NCBI GenBank assembly: GCA_900239685.1 | Contig: OENT01000036.1 | Location: 231,677-295,676, forward strand | Direction of reading: 5' to 3' | DNA from: Rotaria macrura | Taxonomy: Eukaryota > Rotifera > Eurotatoria > Philodinida > Philodinidae | Length of the DNA: 64,000 nt | Shown: piece by piece, positions 48,096 through 61,100 of the stretch | How positions within the stretch are numbered: position 1 is the first letter of the stretch | Layout of the letters: every line of letters starts with the position of its first letter | Notes under the pieces: model-generated | Database searches by the model: none | Seen by the model: the letters and a program-made list of their open reading frames with translations, nothing else | What the model was told of the DNA's origin: nothing | Translations under genes and position numbers: made by a program

Positions 48096-48851
48096 GTGCG
48101 AAAGTTTCTGGACAATTGAAAGTATTGTAAACGATTGAAATTTCATGAGTCAAGGCCAGAATTATGCGCTTCTCCCGAATATTGGCTCGGCAATTTTTTT
48201 TAATCTGATTTTGCTCTAGAGTAGTGAGAGAATGTTCGAAAGACATAGGAATTTAGTTGGAACGGAACATTTTTATTCGAAAATAGTAATAAAATCTTTG
48301 CAAGGCCTACAATATAAGTTTGGACGACAAACAACAGGCTTTTGGTAACCCCTATAAGTACCTTGGGAAAGATGTTAAAAATGGCTGGATTCGGTAGTTT
48401 TGTGGAACGGATACTTCCTTACAAATTGTGTTATTGAGTGAAGCTATAGGTATTCCGCTAGTAACTCCTTTCTACGTAAAACAGTTTTCGTCGAAATGTC
48501 GACTTTTTACAAATTTGAGCGGAGGAAAAACAAAAATTGAGGTGCCTTGTTGAAAGACAACTCGAATTCAAATGTTTAATTTTGTAGCACACATCTTGCT
48601 CTACAAGCTGATACATTAGTAAAGGCTCCAACATATAGTTTTGGATCACAATATGGAAAATACGAAGAGGTTATCGCCTAAGCGAATTTTCAAAGTCTTG
48701 CAAAATTTTCCTTACTTCTCTCAAACAATTTCAGAATTCGTATTCGAATTGAGCATCAAATTCTGGTTTTAACAAATAGCTTTTCACTCGTTCAAAATAC
48801 TTTCAAGTGTGTCAAAAATGAACAAGCATTTTTTCCGAAAACTTTCGCACT
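48096..48851. mobile_element. Non-autonomous DNA transposon (Tc1/mariner-like MITE) candidate
   Basis: The two ends are inverted repeats. The left end reads GTGCGAAAGTTTCTGGACAA (from 48096) and the right end, on the minus strand from 48850, reads GTGCGAAAGTTTTCGGAAAA. Similarity goes on further in: TTGAAAGTATTGTAAACGA near 48117 against TTGAAAGTATTTTGAACGA on the minus strand near 48805, and CCAGAATT near 48158 against a minus-strand copy near 48768. GTGCGAAAGTTT resembles Tc1/mariner termini. No transposase is encoded in the 756 bp, and no clear TA duplication is visible, so it is probably an old, non-autonomous copy. Confidence 0.65.
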
Positions 48852-49323
48852 GCCCGTTACCTATCAATCTTTTTTCTAATAAGCCATCAAGACAAAAAAA
48901 GTCGATTCGAAAAACAACTTAACCATTGAATTAGAACTTGACATTCTCTATCACGCAACATGAATTAAATACTATTGTTGACTTTGGTCTGATTTAAAAA
49001 TATGTTTTTCTAGCAAGGTTGGAAAAGAAAATATACGAGATCATACTCAAATTTTAACAATTATGTTGTTAGAAAAGTTTCGTAAAAATCTTTCGATTGG
49101 TTAGCAGTGCTGCTCCTGCGAGAACAATGAAAATCTTTTCAAAGAAAGTCTATCAAGGATTCCTCATGTTATTTTGGTCACATGAAAACCAATGATTCAA
49201 TACTGATAAGGAAACAAAAAATAAATAAACCTGTAAAGAAAACTTTGTTACAATGAAACATCTAACTGTAATAGTAAAAACCAAGACTCTACAGTTATAG
49301 TTACATCAAGAGAAAATAACAAT
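48852..49323. other. Spacer upstream of the SKAP-like gene
   Basis: AT-rich, with no coding or RNA feature recognised. It should hold the promoter of the SKAP-like gene. Confidence 0.45.
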
Positions 49324-50748
49324 ATGTCAACCAATAGATTGAATGAAAACTTTCAAAAATTTCTCAACAGTAATGTTTTAACAAAGCAAAGTTTTTCTAT
49401 TAATTCGTTAGTCAAATTTAGCTATTCATAAATGGCCAACATCAACAATAGAGAAAAATGTTCTTATCAAGAAGCTTGAAGAATTTCGTAGTCAAAATCC
49501 TGAATTGCAAAGTGTCAATGAAGATTTATCGACAGGATCAGAAGAAAATCGATATATAAATCTTGATAATGATGATAACTACCCATCAGTATCAAGAGAA
49601 ACTCCTACTGAACAAGCAAAGTTTCCACGTTCAAATGAATCCTCGATTTATTACAATAATCAACCAAATAAACCTGATGAAATTCGAGTTGATATAGCGT
49701 CGAATATGGCACAACATATTGTTCAGCATAATGTAATATTAATGAAAGGAGATTTAACTGTAAGAAAAGGTATACGCTTACTTGTTGCATATTTCAATAG
49801 TCTTTTTAAAAGCTTCATATTTTTTATTTCAGACTCGACGATTTTATCACCATTAATAAAAGGTATGTTTCAACAGTATTATAGTTGATATTTTACATGT
49901 GCATTTTTTCTATCGTATGTTAGCAAACAAATCGAAATCAATTGTTTATTGTGAATTATCATGTACGCATACTCAAGGCAAAGACCTAATCTCTCTTATC
50001 ATTTATGATAGTCAAAAAGATCGGAAAGTTTTACAGAGATTCATAATTGATACTAGTGAGTTGTATATGCATGACTTATTTTCGTTTACAAAACATCTTA
50101 TGACTTAAGATTGTTCATTTAAATCTACAAGTAAACGAGAATTTGAATTCAAACATGATTCGGCAATCGAGAAAGTAACATTGAACGTTTCCTCAAGTCA
50201 AATATATCTTTAGTTTTAGTTTACTACTAAAACAGGTGTTGCAAAGTCATGGATTTCATCTTTTTATGAATTTATACATCGAAAACATGTCACAAGTAAG
50301 AATATTTCATCAATCGAATCATATTGTATTTGTCATTTCATAATCATTACTGCAAGATATCTGTGAAGATTCTAGTCGATCGATTAAAACATCGGTTGTT
50401 ATTCATTTCTTGACAATCAAACGTCTAATCCAATCGATTCTCTATATTTTCTAGAGATCATTCATGTACGAGAACCTACCTAGCTCTCCTAAACGACCAC
50501 CACCTCGTCCATTGCATTCATTGTCACCTGAAAATATCTATGTTTGTTTATATGATCATCATCCGATAGGCAACGATTCTCACGAACTTGACTTCAATTG
50601 TGGTGATCTTCTATACATAGTCAACAGCGACGGATCTAATTTCTATGTCGGATATCAATTGAAACTTTCATACAATGATCATGAACAAACACAAATGGGT
50701 CTTGTTTACAAAGATTATATCAGACCATCCTATGAAAAAATTTCATGA
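49324..50748 (+). CDS. SKAP-like PH-SH3 adaptor
   Basis: A signalling adaptor with the architecture of SKAP1/SKAP2, which act with Src-family kinases and ADAP in adhesion signalling. Exons are about 49324-49369, 49422-49769, 49833-49860, 49923-50050, 50235-50293 and 50456-50748. The N-terminal helix (FQKFLNTIHKWPTSTIEK, then LIKKLEEF) could be the SKAP dimerisation helix. An acidic Ser/Tyr linker with ENRYINLD and SSIYYNNQ offers tyrosine phosphorylation sites. The divergent PH-like part runs from MKGDLTVRK to the closing helix AKSWISSFYEFI. A Pro-rich stretch (SPKRPPPRP) precedes the SH3 domain (YVCLYDHHP, ELDFNCGDLLYIV, MGLVYKDYIRP). Start and joins come from phase and splice sites by eye. 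The PH part lacks an obvious basic phosphoinositide loop. Converges on the LRR gene 97 bp away. Confidence 0.6.
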
Positions 50749-50771
50749 TGAAAAAATTAAAATAAAATACA

Positions 50772-50791
50772 ATGATGATGATGATGATGAA
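50772..50791. repeat. (GAT)n microsatellite
   Basis: About six GAT units just after the stop codon of the SKAP-like gene, in its 3'UTR. Confidence 0.85.
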
Positions 50792-50845
50792 TATTTGTTT
50801 TTCTTTGATTTGTGAAATATAAAATATGAATGAAAATAAATTTGA

Positions 50846-53020
50846 TTAGGCACGTTCACTCAATAATGTTCGATCTACAGTTGGTTGAATACGAAGAAGT
50901 GGTTCAACTTGTTTCCAGTATGCGTATTTATCAAGCGTACTTGGAGATTCCGCAAGATATGTTCGAGCATCGACACGATATGGTGTAACATCTATATTTT
51001 CAGGTGCGAAGCGATGAATATTCAAAAGATTTTCAACAGCCTAAATGAATGACGAGAAACAGTAGACAAAAAAAAATATCAATTCAAATTATTCGACTCA
51101 CTAGACATGCTCGCTCTTCATGAACATTTCCCCAAATAAATAATTCTACAAGAGCTGAATTGAATTTAACGGCATCAGCTATGCTACATAGGCCATCGCC
51201 TTTAATGTTATTTGAGCGAATATCAAGACTAGAATAGAATGTTTGTTTTTTCAAGAAAAAGAAATATTAGCAAACTCATTCGTAATATTTTACCTTCGAA
51301 GTTTCGAACTTGATTGAAGTAATGCCGTTGCTAAATGGCCAGCACCTTCGTTTTCCAATCGATTAAATGCTAAACTTAATCGAAGAAGTCCACATTTTTC
51401 GAGCATTGCCGTAAGATAAACAGCACTGTCACGTGTAATTCGATTGCTGAAAAAAAGTATATGAATTCTAGTTAACATGTCTAATCATTAATTAAAAAAG
51501 ACATACCAACTAAGATCAAGAAAGAGTAATGATTGATTATGTTGCATTTTTTCACAAATCCACGTGAAGCCAGGATCGCGAATTTCAAATTTTTGAACAT
51601 GTAATTCTTGTAAAACATTATTTTTCTAAAAGACAACTTGTTAATATCAACTGCTAACCAAAACACACATGTTGTATCTTTAAATAGAGAACTCGTCTAA
51701 ATTTCAATTCTTATCTATTAGTCATTATATGTTTATGACTTGTCAACTACACAATGGATAGACGATTTTCGAACATGTTTTTTCTCATCAATTGAACAGT
51801 CCCGAGCCTGTTGTATTGAAAGCCTGACGGAACAAGAAAATAAATTATAATAACCTTTAACGAAAAACAAAACTATATTGAGTACACTGAAAATTTTCGG
51901 ATACATTCACAATTCATCGAAAAATCTATCGAAGATATCATTTATCATTATCTTTCATTTCTTTCTTAAATTGCACTTCGAACATATTTCAAAAACTGTT
52001 GTATGGATAATTACTTCGAGCATATGTGCAATATGAATAGCAATATCATCCATCCAATTTGTGTATTGATATTGAGGAATTGGACGACTTAAATCAATTG
52101 ATTTTAAACTTGGATTATAACGTAAAATAGTTAATAATGCAATAAGACTGTCCATTTCCTTAGTTAGAAATTATTTTTTTTTGTATACAGTATTTAGAAA
52201 AAATAAGAAAAATTCTTTGTTAACATACTAAATCACAGTTGGCTAAATTAAGATGTTCAAGAGTAATATTGATTTGAAGTGTTTCAGCAAATCCCATACC
52301 ACCACCTTTTCCAATACTATTATCAGCAAGTGATAATGATGTTAACGTTGTGTTGACCTATGCGTTTGTTTTTGGAATTCATTTAAAATAGAATATGTCT
52401 CTCTTAGTCACATATTTTACTGAGAATCAATCTTACTTTCAGAGCATTAGATAAACTTTGAGCACCTTTACGATGTATATCATTACCTTGTAAATTAAGA
52501 ATCAACATATATTGATCATTCTAGATACAGAAGCATTTATTTTTATTCCATGAATCTAAAGAATTTACTGATAAATAGTCAGCAATCAGTCCAGCCCCTT
52601 CATCTGTAATACGATTGTACCTGATAAAGAGGTTTGATATATTAGAAGATGGAAAAGAAAATAATGATTTATCTAAAGCTCTAGTGCTTACCGAAGATCA
52701 AGATGAGTTATCATTGAAGCTGCTTTCAATGCTTCAAAAATATGTGGAATATCATTATCCTGTATACGATACTTGACTAATGTTGGTTGATTACCATTTA
52801 AAGGTAATATACGATCATAATTTCTTAGAAAAACAAAATAATAATACCGATCCTATAGTCGAGAAAAATTAAAGAAGCGTATTTACTGATAGGATGCTTC
52901 GTCAATGTAGCGTAAAGAACGTTCACGTAAACTTGATAATGTTTCTATAATTCCTTCATTAGGCCGTTGTTTAGTCTTTATTGATGCTTGTTCATATCCT
53001 ATTTTGACGTCTTTGAGCAT
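50846..53020 (-). CDS. Leucine-rich repeat protein, LRRC34-like
   Basis: A ribonuclease-inhibitor-type LRR protein built from about ten short exons. The start is MLKDVKIGYEQASIK. Repeats of about 28 residues follow the pattern L-x-x-L-x-L-x-x-N-x-I-x-x-x-G, for example THLDLRYNRITDEGAG, LNLQGNDIHRKGAQSL, LSLADNSIGKGGGMGF, LDLSCNRITRDSAVYL and LDIRSNNIKGDGLCSI. The end has YRVDARTYLAESPSTL and then YAYW, which resembles the tail of LRRC34, a nucleolar or ciliary-cell protein of uncertain role. LRRC34 is therefore my best guess; another NLR-like LRR protein without a NACHT domain is possible. The upstream AG (AAGCTAG) could be a trans-splice site, with the coding start at the Met of 53020. Divergent from the HMA chaperone gene. 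Confidence 0.75.
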
Positions 53021-53469
53021 TGTTTCGTCAAAATTGTGATCAAATTTTACCAAAAACTAGCTTAATGTTAAAAGTCAGCCATTACTAAAATGGTAATACA
53101 TGGCGATGAACCTCCTGTGAAGTTCTACATGGGCAAAGATGGCACTAGTAAAAGAAAAGACCAATAGGAGGTATACGATTTTAGAACATGTAAATCTACT
53201 CGGTTCGTTTTGAAATCGAAGTAATATACGTAGGTAATGTTTCATTTTTTGGTCATTCGATATACGCATAGTAAACAAGTAGTAGTCATTTCTGTTCTTG
53301 TACTCCATGTTTGACTAGTTAACTTCATCACCCACGGTAACTAAAAGTGCTTACTTAACTTCGTTCTTTTATTTTTGATAAGATGTCAATTCTAAATAGA
53401 CATTCGACATTTATGACTTGTTTTTTTTTGAATAATTTTCGTCTTAGTTTAAGATAGTATCATTTGAAT
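53021..53469. promoter_or_regulatory. Divergent spacer (LRR gene / copper chaperone)
   Basis: A 449 bp region that must hold the promoters of both flanking genes. No metal-response element of the TGCRCNC type was picked out with confidence. Confidence 0.35.
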
Positions 53470-53747
53470 ATGAGTTCAAACACAAAAGCAATCTTTACTG
53501 TTGATGGCATGACATGTCAATCTTGTGTCAAAAATATCCAACGAAACGTTGGCAAAATCGATGGTGTCACATCTGTACATGTAAGAATGCATAGAAATAA
53601 AAAAAAAAATTTAGTATAATTTCATTTATGATTTAGGTATCATTAGATGATAAGGAAGCACAAGTTGAATTCGACAGTGGTAAGACAACAGCACAAGTTG
53701 TAATTGACAAGATTACTAGTTTAGGATTTCAAGCACAATTAAAATGA
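53470..53747 (+). CDS. Single-HMA-domain copper chaperone (ATOX1-like)
   Basis: A small cytosolic metal-binding protein expected to carry Cu(I) to the P-type ATPase. Two exons (53470-53580, 53637-53747) with a phase-0 intron give 73 aa, close to ATOX1 (68 aa). The fold pattern is beta-alpha-beta-beta-alpha-beta. The metal loop is GMTCQSC (Cys at residues 16 and 19), followed by VKNIQRNVGKIDGV, VHVSLDDKEAQVEFD and ITSLGFQAQL. The wording GMTCxSCVxxIQ...GFQAxL is closer to an ATP7 metal-binding domain than to classical ATOX1. In particular the third ATP7 domain of the ATPase at 58117-62950 shares [15 protein letters not shown] and LGFQAEIL with it. It may be an ATOX1 functional analogue derived from the pump. 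The CTR importer and the pump lie within 9.5 kb. Confidence 0.9.
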
Positions 53748-54061
53748 TAGTGTCAAGTTTTTTTCCCAGCAACTATTGCAATTTTTCATTAAATTATCTC
53801 CTATCTGTTTCTTTCCATTTCTTGTGCTTCAATAAATCGACAAAAATAAGTTTTCAATGTATGGATTTATTTGCTAAAATATTAAATGTTGATGCGTAAT
53901 GTACAAATGCCCTATAAATCGACAATTCAATATTTGTCATATTAGTCATATCAAGTAGTCGTGATCGATTCATCGTTTATTTCGTGGTCATACGAATCGT
54001 CAAGATACAACGCACAACTTCCTCTCGTTTTTTTTTAATGTTTTATGTTTAGATTTTCATC

Positions 54062-54298
54062 ATGAATTCACATCCTAAAACTACTGATATATCAAAGTCA
54101 CCTTCGAAATATTCAACGATTGCATCGAATACTTCTTTCGAAGACAAAAGAAATATTGAATCAACTACATCACAAAATGATGGAATGATGAAAAATTTCA
54201 ATGGTACGTGTCAATGTAAGGAAACATATTTGTCTCACAAAACTACTAGCAAGCCTGCATCGATGAAATTCATCTATGATAATATGGGATATGGATAA
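54062..54298 (+). CDS. Possible small Ser/Thr-rich protein
   Basis: A 78-residue single-exon frame, MNSHPKTTDISKSPSKY to DNMGYG. It is hydrophilic, Ser/Thr/Lys-rich and has one CQC pair near the centre. No family recognised and no membrane or signal segment. The Met comes 9 nt after an acceptor-like TATGTTTAG, as in neighbouring real genes, which is the only support beyond the frame itself. It may equally be chance or the first exon of a longer gene. Confidence 0.3.
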   Translation: MNSHPKTTDISKSPSKYSTIASNTSFEDKRNIESTTSQNDGMMKNFNGTCQCKETYLSHKTTSKPASMKFIYDNMGYG

Positions 54299-56120
54299 AT
54301 TGATCAATCGGAGTGATATTTAAATATGCTTCCAAAGTCTTTTTTTATAATGAAACAAAGTTTTCGCAATCTTAACGCTTAAACCATTCAAAGTGTCTTA
54401 TAAGAAAAAAACACAAATATCCGTCAATCGAAACAAACATGCTGCTTCTAGTAACATTATACCGCACGAGATTTGCTGATATAAGGAAAATAAAGTCATA
54501 CTTCTATTTCACGAATAGACCCGAAGAATAATAAGCTCATTATCTCCATTCAAATTCAAAGATCATCTTCTTCATGTACTCACATGGAATACATCGAAGC
54601 AATATTTGTCTTGTAATCTAAGAGTCCCTGTATTTATAAAAAAAATGATTGAATATTAATACCCGTTTAACTATCAGCAATTGTTGTCAACATTGATAAA
54701 GCTATGCGGTGAATCGTTATTCATCAGAAGAAATGTGATTTAATAGTTCATTACAAAAATCAATACATTTTGTTGGTCCAATGCTGCACTGCAGCTCATT
54801 TGTTCGAAGGATTTTCTACATCACAGTTGCTTGATCTTATAACGTTTTCAGCTTCATATAGTACATTTATTTGATTCTTGATGTTGATAGTTTGAATTTC
54901 AGCGCATTGTTGTATTTTTATGAATCTGAAGTGTGATATTACATCTATCTATGACGGAGAAACCAGTCAATTCTGTCAAACGAAGCGAATTTAATGAGAA
55001 CTTTTGATCGTTCTAATTTATAAACGGATGAGAATAACTTGACTCGGTTAGTAATGATGAATTGTCATTGTTCAAAAGTGACATTGTCTATGAGAAAATG
55101 ACTGTGTAACTGAACTTCCAAAAAAAGTGTGTTGAAAACGAACCCTTTATAATAGAAAGAAATATAAAAATAAGTATATTTTGTATCCGTGCTTAATCAA
55201 CATCGACATGAATGATCAAAATATTGTAAAGTAAATTTTCAAGCAGAGGAAATTTTCGAATATCCTTCTTTAGCTACATCAGCAATGCCTAACAGATAAA
55301 TGCGAAGAATGTTCGAGAAGTACTTTTTTATTGACAATACGATTTCAATGTTGTTGCCAATCGTTTACTGGATATATTGAAAAATGTTTTTCTTCAACTG
55401 AAGCTGTACACATATAGTTTATATTGACACGTGATTCTGTCCTGAAAATCTCGGTCCTAGATGAATACGTTTCTAAGCTGCTCAGAATAAATTTTCTAGA
55501 GAGGATTATATCAATAGGATAAATAATTGACCTTTAAATCATGTCAACTGATAGTAAAAATACTACCCTAGAAATCAATTATGACAAGAAACAGAAACCA
55601 CGTTGATACTATAATGAAAATCAACTTCAACTGTATATCAATAGAAGCGAGACCTTTAATCAATGTCAAGTTGCTTAATATCAATAATGTAGCACTCAAG
55701 AATCTTTTTTTTTCATTAGTCTAAAAGGCAATAAGGCTTTGTTTAACGCTTTTTTTATCGTGCAAAATTTAAAAGATATTCTTCACCTGTTTGCTTTAGT
55801 GATTTCGATAATTGACAGTCGAATTAACTTTTCGCACGTCTTTATTATGATTAATACATCTAACTTTAGCATGAAATGAGTAATGCTACTCTACAAATCT
55901 AAATATACAAAAATACTCTTCACCCTTTATGCTATCAGGAGTTTAATTTCGACAATAAAATACTATTGCTATGAATAGTTTTCTATCATCGTTATACACT
56001 GATAAAATTATATCCCAGATATTGATAAAAATTGCACTTCTACAATCGACGTGTGTAGTATTCCGAAGAACTGTCAACAATGATTACAAGGAAAAATAAT
56101 CTTTTTTCTTATGTGCAATG
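54299..56120. other. Spacer between convergent transcripts
   Basis: AT-rich, many poly-A and poly-T runs. No exon, RNA gene or repeat family recognised on either strand. Confidence 0.5.
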
Positions 56121-56906
56121 TTAATTCTTGCTAATAGTTGTTGGTATCAAGCGACTCCATACAAACAATAGATGACCTGAACCAACACCCAATATGATTG
56201 CCAGAAACAGATAAATGTTAAATGTCATCACTATGAGCATTAATATATAACTAAGTATTAAATGAACGGCATATAATATACTATGCAGAGCACGTTCAGT
56301 ATATGGTGGTGGAATTCTTCAAAAGAAGAGTATATGATACATGTCATACGATTTAGTTTCATTCATTTTTACTTTTTATTAACACGCTTAGTAGTCGATT
56401 CTAAATTCATACATTCTAATTCATGTACTTTTCCTTCTTTTGAACTTCTAAAAAAATCAACAATCAATTATTATGGAATTTAAATCATAGTTTTTCTTTA
56501 CAGACATCGATATTTTGATTGATCGTTCTTCACCTAAACATTGACGAACCTCTCTAATTCCTTCATATAAGATACCCAGAATAAATACAAAAATCCATGA
56601 GCAAATAAAAACTGAAAAGAAAAAAAAAAGAGCACGAAATATATTTCACAAGTGCGTTGGAAAAAATAATTACCTGAAATCGATGTTGTTTTCCATGGTT
56701 CGAATAGAATCGTTTCAGTAAAACCCATATGAAAAAACATCTAAACAATCGTGATGTTTTTAGTCGAAGTATTCGAGCTTTTTAATTACTTTCATCATTG
56801 AATGATGATTATTTGTGTTCTGACATGGACGTTTAGTAGTGACAAATTCATCTTTTAATATATCGATATGATGATGTTGATGATGCGCATCGTGATCGTT
56901 AGACAT
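56121..56906 (-). CDS. CTR/SLC31 high-affinity copper importer
   Basis: A three-helix membrane protein that trimerises to a Cu(I) pore at the plasma membrane. About five exons. The cytosol-distal N-terminus is His/Met-rich (MSNDHDAHHQHHH, HHSMMK), as in copper-capturing CTR ectodomains. Next come MFFHMGFTETILFEPWKTTS and TM1 (VFICSWIFVFILGILYEG), with the family's LYEG and then IREVRQ. A cytosolic loop with Lys/Glu follows. TM2 carries the MxxxM signature in LMLIVMTFNIYLF, and TM3 the GxxxG signature in LGVGSGHLLF. The tail ends VWSRLIPTTISKN, without the HCH of human CTR1. Residue order and both signatures are decisive for the family. Whether it is CTR1 or CTR2 type is not settled, but the His/Met-rich N-terminus favours CTR1. 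The start may lie in a preceding exon; an acceptor-like TTCCTAG is at about 56958. Confidence 0.92.
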
Positions 56907-58116
56907 GTGTTCACGACTATGATTTGTGTTTAATGGGAGACCCTTTCGTTTAATTCCTAGGAAAAGACATGAAGTACGTGTATATATGTGCGTGAGTAGT
57001 GTGTATCGGTGAGACAAAGATACAACGCAAAATATTCGAAATAAAAATGTATTTTTTATTGCATTGGCAATGCGATAGGAGAAAGAAAAGAAAAAGATTA
57101 TATATTTGCACAGGAGCAATCATCTACTATTTGTTATATAATGGTCAACTTGTAGATATTTATTTATTACTTCAAATTTGTCTCTAGCTAGGTATTTAGG
57201 ACAGATGCCACACCCTTAGGATATGTAGCTGTAACTGAGAAAAGACTCATTATGTCTGTTTACTCGATGATTGCTGGTCAATAATATGTTCTGTTGAGTT
57301 AACATATTTATTTTTGAACAGAAGTCGGGAACGATCTTGAACATCAGTAATCAATCACATACGTTAGAAACAAAACAAGAACGCAGTTTATTGATTGTAT
57401 TTCTATTCTCACACGCTTCTTGATTTGCCTATGAAAAGATATTCACTTGATATTATCTTATCGGTCATGTTCAAAAGATTTTTTTTTGTTCTTTCTTCAA
57501 ACCGTCATATGTCTACTTGCTTTCATATCTCGAGTAAATAAAGTATCGATAGAGCTTAAGAACTTCATTTATGAGAAGTAGCAACACAATGTTTTTAACA
57601 TCACGAAACGGTAGTTACATGTATTAAAATTTAAGACAAAGCATCCATTGATCCTGCGTATTTGACGTCAATTTTGAAAAATATTCTCGTTTTTTCTCTG
57701 CATTCTGACGACTTATTCAGCACAAACTTCATTAATCTTAGGTCAACTTTTCAATTCTTATTCATTTGGTCTCTTGGATTGAGATTAATTCGTAAGTCCC
57801 ATGAAACACTAGAGGATTCAAGATTCACGTGTAATATTCTTCTACTAAGAATTGATCAATGGCTTTTCATAGACTTCTGTTTCGTGTCGGTAATCCTAAA
57901 TTAGAAAACCTTTGTCTGATGACTGAACTGCATTCTGATATGAGACTCATAGGTGGGTTCGAATCGATATGATGAATTCAGAACGTTTTCATTGTTTGTT
58001 TGAGACAAACGTTTTTATTAGCTGATAACGAATATCGTTTAAATTTAAATAAATATTAAAGTGAAAAAAAATGTTGATGAAGTTTTATAATAAAATACAG
58101 CACATTGAAATTTGAT
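56907..58116. other. Spacer between ATP7 and the CTR gene
   Basis: The 3'UTR of the ATP7 gene and the 5' region of the CTR gene. No exon recognised. A B-box-like GGGTTCGAATC at about 57956 has no A box or cloverleaf. Confidence 0.5.
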
Positions 58117-61100
58117 TTATAATGCTGTTACTTGTAGTTCAATTTCTTCTTCCTTTTTATGTTGAGTGGAGCGTTCGTCAGAGAAAAATATTGCTGCTTT
58201 TGTTTTCTCATCCATGACAACATTTTTAACAACTTGTATAGATCCTATTATCACTTGTGATAAGCGACTATTTTTGATGCTTGATAGAAGACTCGTTTTC
58301 GATCGATTTGTCGGTAAATTATCGATACCACGATGAACAACAATGCCCGTAGATTTGTCAAGTGACCATTGAAGATAACGAATATCTCTTTCATATTTTT
58401 GCATTTTTGGCTTTTGAAAATAACGTAAAAGCAAGGATGAAACGACAACACTAACAGATGATAAGGCCATTGCTGCCGATGCCATCCATGGCATTAGTTG
58501 AACACCAGCTGGTAGAAGGACTCCTGAATAGATTAATCACAATCAAAAATGAAGCTTATTTTGTCTGCAACTCTATATTATTAACATACCAGCTGCTATG
58601 GGAATGCCGATTAAATTGTAGACAGTAGCAAACATGAAATTAATTCGAATACGCCACACAGTCTTTTTTGATAACATAATAGCAGCAACGACATCAAAAA
58701 GTTCATCACGAATTAATACGATGGAAGCAGCTTCAACGGCAACATCTGCACCAGTTCCAACCGCTATGCCAACATCAGCGCGAGCTAATGCTGGGGAATC
58801 ATTTATACCATCACCAACCATAGCTATTTTACCATGATTCTTCTTGTTTTCTTTTAAACTGGCTATGAAACGTTCTTTGTGTGTTGGTAAAACTTCAGCA
58901 TATACAGTTTTGATGCCTACTTGACTAGCTATTGCTCGAGCTGTTTTTACATTGTCACCAGTTAATAGAATCGTTCGTAGGCCAAGTGATTGTAATGCAT
59001 ATATGGTTAGTGGAGCCGTTGGTTTTATCTCATCAGCAATAGCTAGCATACCGACTACTTTTCCTATGTAAAAAAGACACATGTGTATTCATTATCGTTT
59101 TTGTTGATCCTTGAAAATAGTATGATTCTTACCATCAATAGCAACCAATACAGCTGTATGACCATCATGTTCATGTACGGACATGGTTTTATCAATACCA
59201 TCATCAACTGTTAAATGATTACGTTTCATCCATTCCCGATTTCCAATCAACACTGAATAGGTATGTGATGAACCCATATCAGTACTCGGCAAAAGACTAT
59301 CGATATCACTAACACGAGCTTGAAGACCATAGCCCCACGTAGCTTTAAAGTCACGACATAGACCTAATTGATTGACGCCAAAATATTCTTTACAATAATT
59401 ACGAACTGCTAAAGCTAATGGATGTTCTGAACCACTTTCAGCTGTGCCTAGAAAATAAAAAAACAACGGCTTATGCTCAAAATTCATCATGGATCTATTT
59501 CTATGCAATCATGCTTAATCTACCTGCTATGGCTAACATTCGATCAAGTGTCATTTGTGAATTTTGATAAAATATTCGTTTATCTACTACTGTTGGTTTT
59601 CCCTTTGTAATTGTTCCTGTCTTATCAAATACAATCGTACCAATTCGATGTGCCGATTCTAGAGGTTCACCGCCTTTAATAAGAATGCCATTCGATGCTC
59701 CGACTCCTAAATTACATGATTGAAAGAATTCTATTCAATAGCAACAAAGCTCTTTCAACCTGTGCCAACCATAACAGCAGTTGGTGTTGCTAAGCCTAAT
59801 GCACATGGACAAGCAATAGATAGAACAGTGATAGCATATCGAAAGGCAAGTTCAAGTACGACTTCAATTTTCGATGGTTGATATGCAGTGTTCATATGTC
59901 CTCCATGAGATGATTCGGCATGGTCGGGTGGTTGATAATACTTGAAATAAAAAACACAAACAAGACAACACTTGATGAATATGTACTGAAAACATCTGTC
60001 AAATAATTACGGATGAATACTTTTCAATTGTATCAAATATCGTATAACCCAAAATAATATAAATAATTAATGTGAGTAATGAAACTGAAATAACGAATGG
60101 TACGAAATAACCGGCAATTTTATCCGCTAATTGTTGGATTGGTGCTTTAGATGTTTGAGCATCTTCGACCAGTCGAATTATTTGTTTTAATGCTGTTTCT
60201 TGACCAACATGTGTAGCACGCATAATAATTAAACCATCAAGATTTTTTGTACCTCCAACAACTTGTGCGCCGACAGTTTTATCAACTGGCATGGATTCTC
60301 CAGTTATTAAAGATTCATCACAACATGTTACTCCATCAATAATACGACCATCCGTAGGAATTGTTTCACCTGGTTGAACTTTGAGTAGATCATCACGTTG
60401 TATAAGTTGTGCAAGAACTGTTTTTTCTTCAATAATCTTTCCTGTGCTATCCAATTGCACCAATGTACCTTGTGGTGGTTGAAGGGATAGAAGTTTTTTT
60501 AAAGCATCTGATGTTTTAGCCTAAATTATCCACGTGAATCTAAAGAAATATTATGTTTTATAACAAATCTTATTTACTTTAGCCGTATGTTCAAGCCAAC
60601 GACCCAATCCAACAAACATAAACAGCACTAGATAAAAATAAGGATGATCCGACAATTAAACAATAAGAATGTCTAGCGTTTGTCGTCACTTACTAGGTGA
60701 AACATCAAAGAATGCCATAGGGCTAGGTACTTTCATAATCATATTTGCTATAACCACAATAACTGAATAAACGTAGGCAATAGTTGTCGCTAATACGATG
60801 AGAACTTCCATATTAGCTGATTTGTGTTTTAATGATTTAAATGCTTGTACATAAAAATATCGACCACTAATGATCTAGTAAGTAAAAGTAAAATTTTTCA
60901 TGAAAACATTTGCGAAAATCCTATTGCTAAGAACATGAAAAATCGATGCCTGTGTTTTGATAGTGCTGCATTTGTCAAAAGAAACATGAATAGGATATGT
61001 CTCACTTCAAAGAATTCTTTCTAAAAAGTGTTAAATGAATCGTAGAACATGACTTTTTTCCAAGATTCATGTTCGAATCATTTTGTAAAAATTTTCGTAT

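Noticed and set aside
57945-57975. tRNA-like B box GGGTTCGAATC
   Set aside because: No A box, no acceptor stem and no cloverleaf around it.
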